This document shows, piece by piece, positions 1 to 10,285 of a DNA stretch of 45,742 bases. The notes beneath the pieces are model-generated. The model had not been told where the DNA came from and did no database searches. It saw only the letters and a list, made by a program, of their open reading frames with translations. Location of the stretch: assembly GCA_003666325.1 (NCBI GenBank), contig QPIL01000109.1, positions 1 to 45,742 of the forward strand, read 5' to 3'. This DNA is from Methylococcales symbiont of Iophon sp. n. MRB-2018. Its GTDB lineage: Bacteria > Pseudomonadota > Gammaproteobacteria > Methylococcales > Methylomonadaceae. The translations under genes were made by a program, and so were the position numbers. The first letter of the stretch is position 1. Every line of letters starts with the position of its first letter.

Positions 1-2
1 TT

Positions 3-262
3 GATTATAAACACTCAAGTGCAAGTCATCATTTAGGCGTATCTCATGATAAGTTAATAACGGATTATGATATTGGTGTTTTACAGAATGAATATCAAGA
101 TTACTTACAGTCTATGATAAGGCAAAAACATATTGAAATCTTGCAAAGAAACACGCACAAAGGTTTTACCCGTGCGGAGGTGATAATTTTATTAAAAATC
201 TGAGTGATAAGATTGGTAGAGATTTGAGTTTTAAAGGGGTGGGTAGACCTAAAAAAGGGTAG
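3..262 (+). pseudogene. C-terminal remnant of a RAYT-like (Y1/REP-associated) transposase
   Basis: The reading frame from base 3 runs to a stop at 201-203 and begins DYKHSSASHHLGVSHD, resembling the tail of REP-associated tyrosine transposases (a Tyr/Trp-x-x-SSA...HLG stretch followed by an IR/IL helix). From about base 182 the neighbouring frame continues the family C-terminus (DNFIKNLSDKIGRDL then GRPKKG) to a stop at 260-262, so a single-base indel near 176-182 has broken the gene. The N-terminal half with the HUH motif lies outside the window. The family assignment is from remembered sequence patterns. GTAG-type hairpins elsewhere in the window are the kind of element such enzymes act on. 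Confidence 0.65.
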
Positions 263-266
263 CGTC

Positions 267-298
267 CCCTTATTTTCCCTTATTTTCCCTTATTTTAG
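267..298. repeat. Three-copy 10-bp direct repeat
   Basis: The unit CCTTATTTTC is repeated head to tail about three times directly after the transposase remnant and before the end of argB. It could be the decayed edge of that element; no function can be assigned. Confidence 0.7.
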
Positions 299-342
299 AA
301 AAAACGCAACCATTATTTTTAGGTATTCGTTGCAATAAGTCA

Positions 343-1254
<912 letters not shown>

Positions 1255-1303
1255 TTAGTCTGATAAATGTCTAAAAATGGATTGATAGCAACGATAATAG
1301 TCC

Positions 1304-1540
1304 GTAGGGTGCGTTGCCCCCGCCAAGGATGGTGGAAATGCAGTAAGATTGTCTGGAACAATCTCTGCTGACCGCCAAGGATGGTGGAAATGCAGTAAGA
1401 TTGTCTGGAACAATCTCTGCTGACTGCCAAGGATGGTGGAAATGCAGTAAGATTGTCTGGAACAATCTCTGCTGACCGCCAAGGATGGTGGAAATGCAGT
1501 AAGATTGTCTGGAACAATCTCTGCCCACGCACCAGAACTA
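1304..1540. repeat. GTAG hairpin element with a 4 x 52-bp tandem array in its loop
   Basis: Four contiguous 52-bp units start at 1321, 1373, 1425 and 1477 and end at 1524. They are almost identical; one changed base begins unit three. Each unit can fold a hairpin with arms AGATTGT and ACAATCT around CTGGA, extended by GCAG/CTGC. The array is enclosed by inverted flanks: GTAGGGTGCGTTGCCCC on the left and GCCCACGCACCAGAAC on the right. These are the two arms of the short REP-like hairpin seen at 1628, 20722 and 45370. A related 51-bp array lies at 20533. There are no spacers, so this is not CRISPR. Confidence 0.9.
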
Positions 1541-1553
1541 ATCAAAAACCAAG

Positions 1554-1627
1554 GGGTCTTTAGTCCTGAGTCCTGAGTCTTTAGTCTTTAGTCTTTAGTC
1601 TTTAGTCTTTAGTCTTTAGTCTTTAGT
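1554..1627. repeat. Period-7 minisatellite (TTTAGTC/CTGAGTC units)
   Basis: About nine 7-bp units, mostly CTTTAGT with some CCTGAGT, run head to tail. Read on the other strand they are GACTAAA and GACTCAG, the same unit as in the arrays at 12761, 15855, 16931, 20768, 32527, 43005 and 45327. Confidence 0.9.
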
Positions 1628-1652
1628 TCTGGTGCGTGGAACGCACCCTACT
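1628..1652 (-). repeat. Short GTAG-type REP-like hairpin
   Basis: The palindrome GGTGCGT-gga-ACGCACC is followed by CTAC, so on the minus strand it reads GTAG and then the hairpin. A GTAG tetranucleotide at the foot of a hairpin is the signature of REP sequences served by RAYT transposases. Related copies are at 20722-20750 and 45370-45397. Confidence 0.75.
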
Positions 1653-1686
1653 TCTAAGGTTATCCCCAGAACTAATCAAAAATCAA

Positions 1687-1715
1687 GGAGTCTTTAGTCT
1701 TGAGTCTTGAGTCCC
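1687..1715. repeat. Short period-7 minisatellite
   Basis: About four units of TTTAGTC/TTGAGTC lie 25-55 bp beyond the narI stop codon. They follow the phrase AACTAATCAAAAATCAAGG, which also precedes the minisatellites at 1554 and 20768. Confidence 0.8.
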
Positions 1716-1740
1716 CTATAATTTATTTTTGAAAATGGTA

Positions 1741-2436
1741 TTATCTTTGTTTGACAAATTTAGTCCGTACAATTTGATAAGGTCTGAACATATAAGCTAA
1801 TGGCATACTCCAAACATGTACCAAGCGCGTGAATGGAAACAATAAAAACACACTCATGCCAAAGAATAAATGTGCTTTGTATATAAAATCCACTTCATCT
1901 AGGAAATGAGGGCTAGGGTTAAGCGCTAATATAGCTTGTGCCCATTCCGATAAATTAATCATGATGGAGGCATCACCATTAACAGCATGGTAGATGGAAA
2001 CAGGAATGGTTAATAAGCCTATGCCTAAAGTGACTAATATCCAGTCCAGAATAAAAATATCCATAAAACGGCTATTGGCTCGAACTCTTGGATTGTACAT
2101 GCGACGCTTCCACAAGATAACACCGCCCATCATGCAAATACTACCAAAGGCTGCACCTAGGCAGATGGCAATGGTCTGGTGCATCATATCGGAAATACCC
2201 CAATTTAAAAACCACTGGTGAGGTGTTATTAATCCGACTAAATGTCCAAAAAACAGGGCAATAATGCCAATATGAAAAAGAATACTGCCTTTTTGTAACA
2301 GTTCTTTTTCAAATAGTTGGCTGGAGTCAGCTTTCCAGCTATATTGCTCTCTATCAAAACGAATCAGGCTACCCAATAAAAAAGTAGTTAAGGCAATATA
2401 AGGATAAACGCCGAAGAGAAAATTTATTAAATTCAT
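1741..2436 (-). CDS. narI: Respiratory nitrate reductase gamma subunit (cytochrome b)
   Basis: NarI is the membrane subunit that takes electrons from quinol through two b hemes and hands them to NarH. The 231-residue protein has about five hydrophobic segments. The N-terminal half carries H55 and H65 (LFHIGIIALFFGH), and further histidines sit in the late helices (KAHLFFG and RLVHVW), matching the family heme-ligand layout. A longer reading with 14 extra residues starts at 2478, but it overlaps narJ. The ATG at 2434-2436 has AGGA about nine bases upstream and an N-terminus like other NarI proteins, so that start is chosen. It is the last gene of narGHJI, eight bases after narJ. Confidence 0.95.
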   Translation of the reverse strand: MNLINFLFGVYPYIALTTFLLGSLIRFDREQYSWKADSSQLFEKELLQKGSILFHIGIIALFFGHLVGLITPHQWFLNWGISDMMHQTIAICLGAAFGSICMMGGVILWKRRMYNPRVRANSRFMDIFILDWILVTLGIGLLTIPVSIYHAVNGDASIMINLSEWAQAILALNPSPHFLDEVDFIYKAHLFFGMSVFLLFPFTRLVHVWSMPLAYMFRPYQIVRTKFVKQR

Positions 2437-2444
2437 AATGAGTC

Positions 2445-2981
2445 CTATGTTGCAATATCTGCTACCTGACCATGACATTCCACAATTCTAACCAGTGGTG
2501 CGTATGGACTTTCATTTTTTTTAAGATTAGTGGCTATGATGCCAGTTGCTTGCGAGGTTTGTTGTAGAAATGACAGAGCACTGGCTTGCTCTTCCATGGT
2601 GGAAATATATTCCAGAATCAACGGCAAATAATCAGGGAGTTCGCCATCACCAATTTCAAACCCTGTAGATTTGTAAAGTTCAGCTAATTCTATTAAGGCA
2701 GGGCCTCTTTCTCTATCCTGCTCATCAAATAGATGATAGGTCAGATACAGTGAGTTTTCTGCCGTCATATCAAAATTATTGACATATTCTGCTTGTAATT
2801 TAGTCAGTGATAAACTGGATGCCCAGTCGATAAAAGCAATAATCAGTGCTTTATCTTCTGCGTTAAGTGTGGGTAATTCATTGCTGAATTGCTTTATCTC
2901 TTTCCAGTTTTTAACTAATTCTTTACTGGGGTATTGCAGCAGAATAGAGATGATTTTATATATTTGGGTTGCGGCTATCAT
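2445..2981 (-). CDS. narJ: Nitrate reductase assembly chaperone (TorD/NarJ family)
   Basis: NarJ is a cytoplasmic chaperone that binds apo-NarG, allows molybdenum-cofactor insertion and holds NarGH until it docks on NarI; it is not part of the final enzyme. The 178-residue, all-helical product carries the family core YVNNFDMTAENSLYLTYHLF followed by DRERGPAL. It is somewhat shorter than the E. coli protein. Its ATG overlaps the narH stop codon by four bases (ATGA), which indicates translational coupling, and narI follows after eight bases. Confidence 0.93.
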   Translation of the reverse strand: MIAATQIYKIISILLQYPSKELVKNWKEIKQFSNELPTLNAEDKALIIAFIDWASSLSLTKLQAEYVNNFDMTAENSLYLTYHLFDEQDRERGPALIELAELYKSTGFEIGDGELPDYLPLILEYISTMEEQASALSFLQQTSQATGIIATNLKKNESPYAPLVRIVECHGQVADIAT

Positions 2982-4558
2982 ACGCCCTCCCCTTCTGATA
3001 TTTTGGCTGCTGGGGTGTATGGAAAAAATTCAACTACTTGCAGATTATCCGTTGATTTAGTCCGTTTATCGGGAAATAAAGAAGCATTCGGACTGATACT
3101 ACAACCATCATTACCAAATTCAAAACCATTTTGACCCTGAAAACCTAGGAAGTCTTGCTGACGTAACTCTTCATGACTGGTAGGAATTACATAACGATCT
3201 TCATAATTGGCAATGGCCATATAACGATACATTTCACGGACTTGATCTTCAGTTAACCCGACTTCTTCAAGTACTGACAAGTCGGTTTTTTGTTCCACAT
3301 TTAAGGAGCGGAAAAAACTCCGCATGGCAATCATCCGTTTTAATGCTAAGACAATCGGTTCTTCCTTACCCGCAGTAAACATATTGGCCAGATACTGCAT
3401 CGGCAAACGCATGGTCTCGATACTGGGAATTACACCATCTGGTTTTGTGGCTAAATTACCTTGGTCAATTTGAGACTGTACAGGTGAAAGAGGCGGCACA
3501 TACCAAACCATAGGTAGTGTACGAAATTCAGGATGTAATGGAAATGCTACTTTCCATTCTACAACCAATTTATAAATGGGCGATTGACGTGCTGCTTCCA
3601 TCCAAGATTCTGGAATACCATCTATTTTTGCCTGTTTGATCACTTCAGGGTCGCTCGGATCTAAAAATAAATCCAATTGTGCTTGATATAAATCCTGATC
3701 ATCAGGCACAGAGGCTAATTCCTCTATACGATCTGCATCATAAAGCATCAAGCCATTGTAGCGAATACGTCCTACGCAAGATTCTGAACAGACAGTAGGT
3801 AATCCTGATTCTACACGGGGGTAACAAGCGGTACATTTTTCTGCTTTTCCAGATTCCCAGTTATAAAACATTTTTTTGTAGGGACAGGCACTAATACACA
3901 TGCGCCAACTTCTACATTTGTCCTGATCAACCAATACAATGCCGTCCTCTTCCCGTTTATATAAAGAACCAGAAGGGCAAGAGGCAACACAGGCAGGGTT
4001 GATGCAGTGGTTACACATGCGTGGCAAATACATCATAAATGTTTGTTCAAATTCGCCGTAAATCTGCTTTTCCATATTACTGAAGTTAACATCTTCACCA
4101 CGATGTTTGAATTTACCCCCTAAGTCATCTTCCCAGTTGGGCCCCCATTCAATTTTTTCCATGCGTTGACCGTCTATTAAAGAACGAGGTCTGGCAGTGG
4201 GTGTGGCTTCAACTAAGGGACTATTTTGCAAAACAGCATAATCATAAGTGAAAGGCTCGTAATAATCATCAATTGTTGGCATATTGGGATTACTAAATAT
4301 ATTCGCCAAAATACTGCGTTTATTACCTAATTTTAATTGCAGCTTGCCTTTGGATAATTCCCAACCACCATTCCACTTTTCTTGATCTTCCCAGTTTTTG
4401 GGGTAACCAATACCCGGTTTGGTTTCTACATTATTAAACCAGACATATTCCATTCCTTTACGGTTGGTCCATACGTTTTTACAGGTAACAGAACAGGTAT
4501 GACAGCCGATACATTTATCCAGATTCATCACCAGTGAAAAATTTGCTCTTACTTTCAT
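2978..4558 (-). CDS. narH: Respiratory nitrate reductase beta subunit (Fe-S)
   Basis: NarH relays electrons from NarI to NarG through four iron-sulfur clusters on the cytoplasmic side of the membrane. In 526 residues the cysteine groups appear in the family order: C16-x2-C19-x2-C22-x3-C26 near the N-terminus, CNHCINPACVASCP, CRSWRMCISACP, and CTACYPRVESGLPTVC followed by SESCVG. In the third group a tryptophan stands where a fourth cysteine would be (CRSW), as in the [3Fe-4S]-type cluster of E. coli NarH. It starts three bases after narG and overlaps narJ by four bases. Confidence 0.97.
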   Translation of the reverse strand: MKVRANFSLVMNLDKCIGCHTCSVTCKNVWTNRKGMEYVWFNNVETKPGIGYPKNWEDQEKWNGGWELSKGKLQLKLGNKRSILANIFSNPNMPTIDDYYEPFTYDYAVLQNSPLVEATPTARPRSLIDGQRMEKIEWGPNWEDDLGGKFKHRGEDVNFSNMEKQIYGEFEQTFMMYLPRMCNHCINPACVASCPSGSLYKREEDGIVLVDQDKCRSWRMCISACPYKKMFYNWESGKAEKCTACYPRVESGLPTVCSESCVGRIRYNGLMLYDADRIEELASVPDDQDLYQAQLDLFLDPSDPEVIKQAKIDGIPESWMEAARQSPIYKLVVEWKVAFPLHPEFRTLPMVWYVPPLSPVQSQIDQGNLATKPDGVIPSIETMRLPMQYLANMFTAGKEEPIVLALKRMIAMRSFFRSLNVEQKTDLSVLEEVGLTEDQVREMYRYMAIANYEDRYVIPTSHEELRQQDFLGFQGQNGFEFGNDGCSISPNASLFPDKRTKSTDNLQVVEFFPYTPAAKISEGEGV

Positions 4559-4561
4559 TGT

Positions 4562-7500
4562 CTACTGCTCCGACTCGTGCGTATAAGTATAAGGGGCTTG
4601 ATGTATGCCTTCTGGGTTCAATGCTTGTTCTCGTTGGTCTGTTAAAGGCTCTTCCATCCATTGAATGTCCTGATCCTCAATTTTATGTAACAACACATAT
4701 TCATCACGTTGTGAACCTACAGTACCATAATAGTTAAAGCCATAACTCAATTGAGCATAGCCGCCAATCATGTGGGTGGGCTTAACGGTAACACGGGTTA
4801 CGCTGTTTAAAATGCCGCCACGTTTGCCTGTGGTGTTGGAGCCAGGTACGTTGACGTTTTTTTCTTGTGCGTGATACATCAAGGTCATACCATCAGGTAC
4901 ACGTTGACTGACTACCGCTCTGGCGATAGTGGCACCATTGATATTCAATGCTTCTACCCAGTCATTGTCTTCAATACCCACTTTCTCCGCATCCGTTTCT
5001 GAAATCCACAAATGCGGACCGCCACGGGACAGGCTTAACATCCGTAAATTATCATGGTAAGTGCTGTGAATACCCCATTTACCATGTGGCGTTATCCAGT
5101 TTAATTTTAAAAACGGTTTGTCGCCCAGTTTTTCTATCATTTCTGTCATGGATTTAGTATCAACAGCAGGGCGGTAAGTACAATAGCTTTCACCAAAATC
5201 TCGCATCCATTGATGATCCTGATAAAAATGTGCGCGTCCGCTTAAAGTACGGAACGGGATATGCTCGTGGATATTGGTATAACAGGCGTTATAACTCACT
5301 TTTTCAGATTCAATGCCACTCCATGTCGGGGCAGTAATAATTTTGCGGGGCTGGGCTTTAATGTCACGAAAAGTAATTTTTTCATCTTCGCGTGCACGCG
5401 CTAAATGGGTATGGTCAATGCCTGTTTTTACTGCTAAGGATTGCCACGATCTAACAGCTACTTCGCCATTGGTTTCTGGTGCCAAGGATAAAATGGTTTC
5501 ACAGACATTAATATCATCTTCTAATGATGGCATACCCTTGGAAATACCTTCCTCTTTAATGGTATAACAAATTTCTTTAAGGTGTTGGTATTCTTTATCT
5601 GTGTTCCAGTCTATACCTTTGATATTATTACCTTGTTTTGCTAATAAAGGGCCCAATGCAGTATATTTTTTATAGGTATTAGCGAAGTCGCGTTCTACCA
5701 CTTTTAACGCCGGTAAGGTTTTTCCTGGAATCAGATCACACTCGCCATATTTCCAGTCTTTAACATCCATGGCTTGACCCATTTCTGCGGGAGTGTCATG
5801 CAGTAAAGGCAATGCCACCAAATCCTTTTGCGTACCTAAATGTGTTTCCGCTAATTCAGAGAAACGCTTGGCAATGGTTTTAAAAATCTGCCAATCAGAA
5901 CGTGATTCCCATCCAGGGTCAACTGCCTGAGTTAAGGGGTGGATAAAAGGGTGCATATCGGTGGTATTCAAATCGTTTTTCTCATACCAAGTGGCTGTGG
6001 GTAATACGATGTCTGAATAAGCACCCGTGGAATTCAAACGGAAGTTAATATCGACCATTAAATCCAGCTTGGCAATGGGTGCATCTTTATGCCATTTGAT
6101 TTCTTTACCTTCAGCCTCTGCCACCACATCTTGCATCACTCCATTTTGTGCGCCAAGCAGATGTTTAAGAAAATATTCATGGCCTTTGGCACTACTACCA
6201 ATTAAATTGGCACGCCAGACAAATAAATTACGGGGGTGATTTTCGCAAGCATCAATATCTTCAGCAGCAAAGGCCAGATCACCCGATTTTAATTGTTTAA
6301 CCACATAATCAGCGACACCTTTTTCATCTTTTGCACCTGCAGCTTCGGCTTCTTTAACAATATCCATGGGATTTTTGTTAAAGTGCGGGGCAGAAGGTAA
6401 CCAACCTAAGCGTTGCGATACTACATTATAATCAGCTAGATTATGACCTTTATATTTGTCAGCAGCGGTAGTGGTTAATAAAGTATCGGCATCAATTTTT
6501 TCATAACGCCATTGGTCGCTATGAAAATAGAAATAGGTGGTGCCATTCATCTGACGGGGTGGTTTTTGCCAGTCTAAAGCAAAGGCAATCGGTGCCCAGC
6601 CAGCTTGTGGACGCAGTTTTTCTTGTCCCACATAATGAGACCAGCCGCCACCACTTTGACCGACACAACCACAGATATGAAGTAAGTTCATAATAGAGCG
6701 GTAATTCATATCATTGTGATACCAGTGGTTTAAACCAGCACCAACAATAACCATAGATTTACCCATGGTTTTTGCTGCATTATCAGCAAACTCACGGCCA
6801 CTGCGAATAATATCAGCTTGCTTAACACCAGTGATTTTTTCAGCCCAGGCGGGTGTGTTGGCAATGCTCGCATCGTCATATCCGGATGCAACATCACCGC
6901 CCAAGTCTCGATCAATACCATATTGTGCTAGTTGTAAATCAAAAACCGTCGCAACCAATGCTGTTTTACCGTTCAACATGATTTTTTTGACAGGTACATT
7001 TCTACGCATGGGTACATCAACACCCGATTGAAAATCAGGCATTAAGACTTCAACCACATCGTCTTTATCAAAAATCAGGCTGAGTCTGGGTTTGGTTTTT
7101 TTACCTTCTTTTTTAGGCAACAGGTTCCATTTTCCTGTTTCGCCCCAACGGAAGCCTATGGATCCATTTGGTGCAAAAATACTGCCGGTTTTTTCATCAA
7201 TAACTACGGTTTTCCAGTCGGGGTTATTATCTTCGTCCAATGAATCATTAAAATCAGAAGCACGAACAAAGCGACCACCAACATAAGATTTTTCATGTTT
7301 ATCTAATATTACCAATAAAGGCATATCAGTATAAGTCCGTGCATATTCTTCAAAATAAGCATCTTGATGATCAATCAAGAACTCTTTTAAAGCGACATGG
7401 CCCATAGCCAAAAATATAGCAGCATCTGTGCCTTGTTTTGCAGGCATCCAAAGGTCAGCAAACTTAACGTTTTCTGCATAATCAGGAGAAAGCACGACGA

Positions 7501-8332
7501 CTTTGGTGCCTTTGTAACGCACTTCAGCAAAGAAATGTGCATCGGGCGTGCGTGTCATCGGTAAATTTGAACCGGCAATGACTAAATAAGTCGAGTTATA
7601 CCAATCTGCAGATTCAGGTACGTCAGTTTGCTCTCCCCAGGTTTGTGGAGATGCGGGGGGTAAGTCACAATACCAATCATAAAAAGATAAACAGACAGCG
7701 CCAATCAATGCTAAATAACGGCTACCTGCCGCATAACTAATCATAGACATGGCTGGAATGGGAGAGAATCCAGCTATTCTGTCAGGACCATGGGTCTTAG
7801 CGGTGTAGACATTAGATGCTGCAATAATTTCTGTGACTTCTTCCCAATCTACCCGAACAAAACCGCCTAAGCCGCGTACAGCCGTGTATTTTTTACGTTT
7901 TTCGGGGTCTTCTTGAATGGTTGCCCATGCTTCAACAGGGTCTTTGCCTGCATCACGTTCTTCTCTATAAAGTGAAACTAGACGTTCGCGAATTAATGGA
8001 TATTTAACTCTTAACGGACTATATAAATACCAAGAAAAACTGGCACCACGAGGACAGCCACGCGGCTCATGGTTAGGTAAATCAGGACGGGTACGTGGAT
8101 AATCTGTTGCTTGCATTTCAAAGGCAACCAGACCATTTTTAACATGGATGTTCCAAGAACAACTACCGGTGCAATTTACACCATGGGTAGAACGTACCAC
8201 TTTATCGTAACGCCAACGATTACGATAGCTATCTTCAGCAGAGCGGTCTTCATTGGTAACAATTCCATGATTACCGGAAAAGGTGCTTTGGACTTTTTTA
8301 AAAAAATTGAGACGGTCTAAAAAATGACTCAT
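4562..8332 (-). CDS. narG: Respiratory nitrate reductase alpha subunit (Mo-bisMGD)
   Basis: NarG reduces nitrate to nitrite at a molybdenum bis-MGD centre facing the cytoplasm. The 1256-residue length is typical. The N-terminus (MSHFLDRLNFFKK) resembles E. coli NarG and shows no cleaved Tat signal, consistent with a cytoplasmic enzyme. H50, C54, C58 and C93 form the unusual His/3-Cys FS0 cluster site (HGVNCTGSC and RGCPRG). D223 in YDWYCDLPPASPQ corresponds to the molybdenum-ligand aspartate. AGGAG lies about nine bases before the ATG. It is the first gene of narGHJI; no narK transporter or narXL regulator is adjacent. Confidence 0.98.
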   Translation of the reverse strand: MSHFLDRLNFFKKVQSTFSGNHGIVTNEDRSAEDSYRNRWRYDKVVRSTHGVNCTGSCSWNIHVKNGLVAFEMQATDYPRTRPDLPNHEPRGCPRGASFSWYLYSPLRVKYPLIRERLVSLYREERDAGKDPVEAWATIQEDPEKRKKYTAVRGLGGFVRVDWEEVTEIIAASNVYTAKTHGPDRIAGFSPIPAMSMISYAAGSRYLALIGAVCLSFYDWYCDLPPASPQTWGEQTDVPESADWYNSTYLVIAGSNLPMTRTPDAHFFAEVRYKGTKVVVLSPDYAENVKFADLWMPAKQGTDAAIFLAMGHVALKEFLIDHQDAYFEEYARTYTDMPLLVILDKHEKSYVGGRFVRASDFNDSLDEDNNPDWKTVVIDEKTGSIFAPNGSIGFRWGETGKWNLLPKKEGKKTKPRLSLIFDKDDVVEVLMPDFQSGVDVPMRRNVPVKKIMLNGKTALVATVFDLQLAQYGIDRDLGGDVASGYDDASIANTPAWAEKITGVKQADIIRSGREFADNAAKTMGKSMVIVGAGLNHWYHNDMNYRSIMNLLHICGCVGQSGGGWSHYVGQEKLRPQAGWAPIAFALDWQKPPRQMNGTTYFYFHSDQWRYEKIDADTLLTTTAADKYKGHNLADYNVVSQRLGWLPSAPHFNKNPMDIVKEAEAAGAKDEKGVADYVVKQLKSGDLAFAAEDIDACENHPRNLFVWRANLIGSSAKGHEYFLKHLLGAQNGVMQDVVAEAEGKEIKWHKDAPIAKLDLMVDINFRLNSTGAYSDIVLPTATWYEKNDLNTTDMHPFIHPLTQAVDPGWESRSDWQIFKTIAKRFSELAETHLGTQKDLVALPLLHDTPAEMGQAMDVKDWKYGECDLIPGKTLPALKVVERDFANTYKKYTALGPLLAKQGNNIKGIDWNTDKEYQHLKEICYTIKEEGISKGMPSLEDDINVCETILSLAPETNGEVAVRSWQSLAVKTGIDHTHLARAREDEKITFRDIKAQPRKIITAPTWSGIESEKVSYNACYTNIHEHIPFRTLSGRAHFYQDHQWMRDFGESYCTYRPAVDTKSMTEMIEKLGDKPFLKLNWITPHGKWGIHSTYHDNLRMLSLSRGGPHLWISETDAEKVGIEDNDWVEALNINGATIARAVVSQRVPDGMTLMYHAQEKNVNVPGSNTTGKRGGILNSVTRVTVKPTHMIGGYAQLSYGFNYYGTVGSQRDEYVLLHKIEDQDIQWMEEPLTDQREQALNPEGIHQAPYTYTHESEQ

Positions 8333-8504
8333 CGTGGTTTCTCCTGGATTTTTGGAATCTGTCTATCGGGTTTTGAGAAGACCCACTGTAGGGTTAAAAT
8401 TGTACTCTATTGGAGTTTTGTACACTAGAAAATAATATTCACAAGCAAATATTATGCCTTTTCTATTAATGGAAAATATAGTATAGATCAAAAAGGTGCC
8501 TTTG

Positions 8505-8825
8505 TTAGATGGATATTTTACAACCGTCTATTGCAAACAGATCATTGCCTAATCCTTGTTTCTCACAAATCAAAGGTTTCTGTCGCTTGAGATGTGAACT
8601 GATGAAGTTTGTAATGATGGTAAAGTGGGGTATTTGACAAGATAGGGTCATAGGCAACACGAACTGTTTTGTCGTTTTTTATAAATCGCATTAAAAAGGC
8701 TTAAATCCAGTTTATTATCCACCAAATAATGCACAGCATATTCAAAAGTGCCTAGTTGTATTTATTATTGGAAGTTGATAACTGTCAAGTTTCACCACGT
8801 TGTACCCTGATTTTTTAAACGCTGA
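8505..8825 (-). pseudogene. Decayed IS1182-like transposase fragment
   Basis: The 8333-8836 gap between narG and pyk is not empty. Its minus strand encodes, in shifting frames, VINFQ then two stops, IQLGTFEYAVHYLVDNKLD and LSLFNAIY (to about 8680), then NDKTVRVAYDP after a frameshift. Nearer 8510-8560 it reads CEKQGLGNDLFAIDGCK. I remember these as the N-terminal block and the CEKQG...FAIDGCK block of IS1182-type DDE transposases. The catalytic region between them is missing, so this is a deletion remnant with several frameshifts. A related piece of its N-terminus occurs at 19445-19486. Confidence 0.65.
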
Positions 8826-8833
8826 GGTCTCGC
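8818..8833. repeat. Solo MITE end
   Basis: The sequence ACGCTGAGGTCTCGC matches most of the terminal repeat of the 159-bp MITE (GAGTTATGCTGAGGTCTC). No partner end lies nearby. It touches the pyk stop codon. Confidence 0.5.
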
Positions 8834-8836
8834 TTA

Positions 8837-10276
8837 TTAAGGTGTTAAGCCTTCACCAAAGGTAACTACTTTAAGCACATTGGTGCCGCCTTTGGAGCCT
8901 GTTAAGTCACCTTTAGTGATAATCAAAGTATCCCCTTTAGATATGTGACCTCTTTTTGATAGTTTTTCAAGAATGCTACGGTTTACATCTGCATGGTTCA
9001 TTGAGTCATGCGTAAAAGCAACTGGAAAAACGCCACGGTAAATAGTGACTCGACCTAGTGTTTTTTTATGACTACTAAATGCAAAAATAGGAATGCTAGA
9101 GCTTATTCTGGACATCCATAGTGCAGTAGATCCTGATTCAGTTAAAGTGACAATACCTTGGACTTTAGAGTGGTTAGCCATATACATGGCTGACATGGCA
9201 ATCGCTTCATCGGTACGGTCAAAATAACTATCTATTCGATGGCTGGATTTTTGTACACTGCGTTCTTTTTCTGTTTCTTGGCAAATATTAGCCATTGCTT
9301 TTACTGCTTGTACTGGGTACTTGCCAGATGCTGTTTCAGCCGATAGCATTACTGCATCAGTGCCATCATGTACTGCATTAGCAATATCAAATACCTCTGC
9401 ACGGGTAGGGATGGGGTTTTCAATCATTGATTCCATCATCTGTGTGGCAGTAATCACCGCACGTTTTAATTCTCTGGAGCGAGAAATTAAACGTTTTTGT
9501 ACGGCAGGTAGATGCGCGTCACCAATTTCAACGCCTAAATCACCACGAGCTACCATCACAACATCAGAGGCAAGGATGATTTCATCCATCGCTTCAATGG
9601 CTTCAGCACGTTCAATTTTAGAAACAATGCCTGCATAACAGCCTTCTGCTTCTAACAAAACACGGGCTTCGTCCAGATCCGCCGCACAGCGAGGGAAAGA
9701 AACGGCAACCAAGTCAGCACCAATAATACCGATGGTTTTGATGTCTTCTTTATCTTTTTCTGTTAATGCAGAGGCTGATAATCCGCCGCCTTGTAAATTG
9801 ATACCTTTGTTATTAGATAAATAGCCACCAACATGAACGGTACAGTTAATACGTGTGCCGTTAGTTTTAACAACATCCAGAACAATTCTGCCATCATCCA
9901 GTAATAAGCGGCTACCAGGAACGACTTCTGTGGCAAGTGGTTCGTAAGTGATACCTACTTCTGTGGTATTACCTGCGTCAATATCTAAATTAATATCTAA
10001 AGCAAAGGCTTGACCTTCATCTAACCAGACTTTAGTGTCTTTAAATTTAGCGATGCGAATTTTTGGACCTTGCAGATCGCAAAGAATACCGATTACTCGA
10101 CCTGTTTTTTTGCTTAATGCTCTAACAGTAGCTGCTCTATCAATATGATCTTGTGCGGTACCGTGAGAAAAATTCATACGGACGACATCAATGCCCGCAT
10201 TGAATAAGGCTTCCAATACACCTGGCTTATCTGAAGCCGGACCTAGAGTTGCCAGAATTTTAGTTCTTCTTAGCAT
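8837..10276 (-). CDS. pyk: Pyruvate kinase
   Basis: Pyruvate kinase transfers phosphate from phosphoenolpyruvate to ADP, giving pyruvate and ATP, the last glycolytic step. The 479-residue protein begins RRTKILATLGPAS, the classic start of the family. It shows the barrel motifs RMNFSHG, LCDLQGPKIR, SKIERAEAI and MVARGDLGVEIG, followed by ITATQMMESMI with the PTRAEVFD and DAVMLSAETA stretches; the alpha/beta C-terminal regulatory domain is complete. It lies nine bases after gap on the same strand, so gap-pyk probably form an operon. The symbol pykA versus pykF cannot be settled from sequence alone. Confidence 0.96.
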   Translation of the reverse strand: MLRRTKILATLGPASDKPGVLEALFNAGIDVVRMNFSHGTAQDHIDRAATVRALSKKTGRVIGILCDLQGPKIRIAKFKDTKVWLDEGQAFALDINLDIDAGNTTEVGITYEPLATEVVPGSRLLLDDGRIVLDVVKTNGTRINCTVHVGGYLSNNKGINLQGGGLSASALTEKDKEDIKTIGIIGADLVAVSFPRCAADLDEARVLLEAEGCYAGIVSKIERAEAIEAMDEIILASDVVMVARGDLGVEIGDAHLPAVQKRLISRSRELKRAVITATQMMESMIENPIPTRAEVFDIANAVHDGTDAVMLSAETASGKYPVQAVKAMANICQETEKERSVQKSSHRIDSYFDRTDEAIAMSAMYMANHSKVQGIVTLTESGSTALWMSRISSSIPIFAFSSHKKTLGRVTIYRGVFPVAFTHDSMNHADVNRSILEKLSKRGHISKGDTLIITKGDLTGSKGGTNVLKVVTFGEGLTP

Positions 10277-10285
10277 GTTGTTCCG

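Noticed and set aside
1321..1524. Possible CRISPR array
   Set aside because: Units are contiguous and near identical along their full 52 bp, with no variable spacers and no cas genes in the window.
2437..2478. Upstream start for narI adding 14 residues
   Set aside because: It would overlap narJ and lacks the family N-terminus; the ATG at 2436 has AGGA at the right distance.
8478..8491. FNR/Anr box upstream of narG
   Set aside because: The minus strand reads TTGAT-ctat-ACTAT; one half-site is perfect but the other matches poorly, and it lies inside or beside transposase debris about 145 bp from the start codon.
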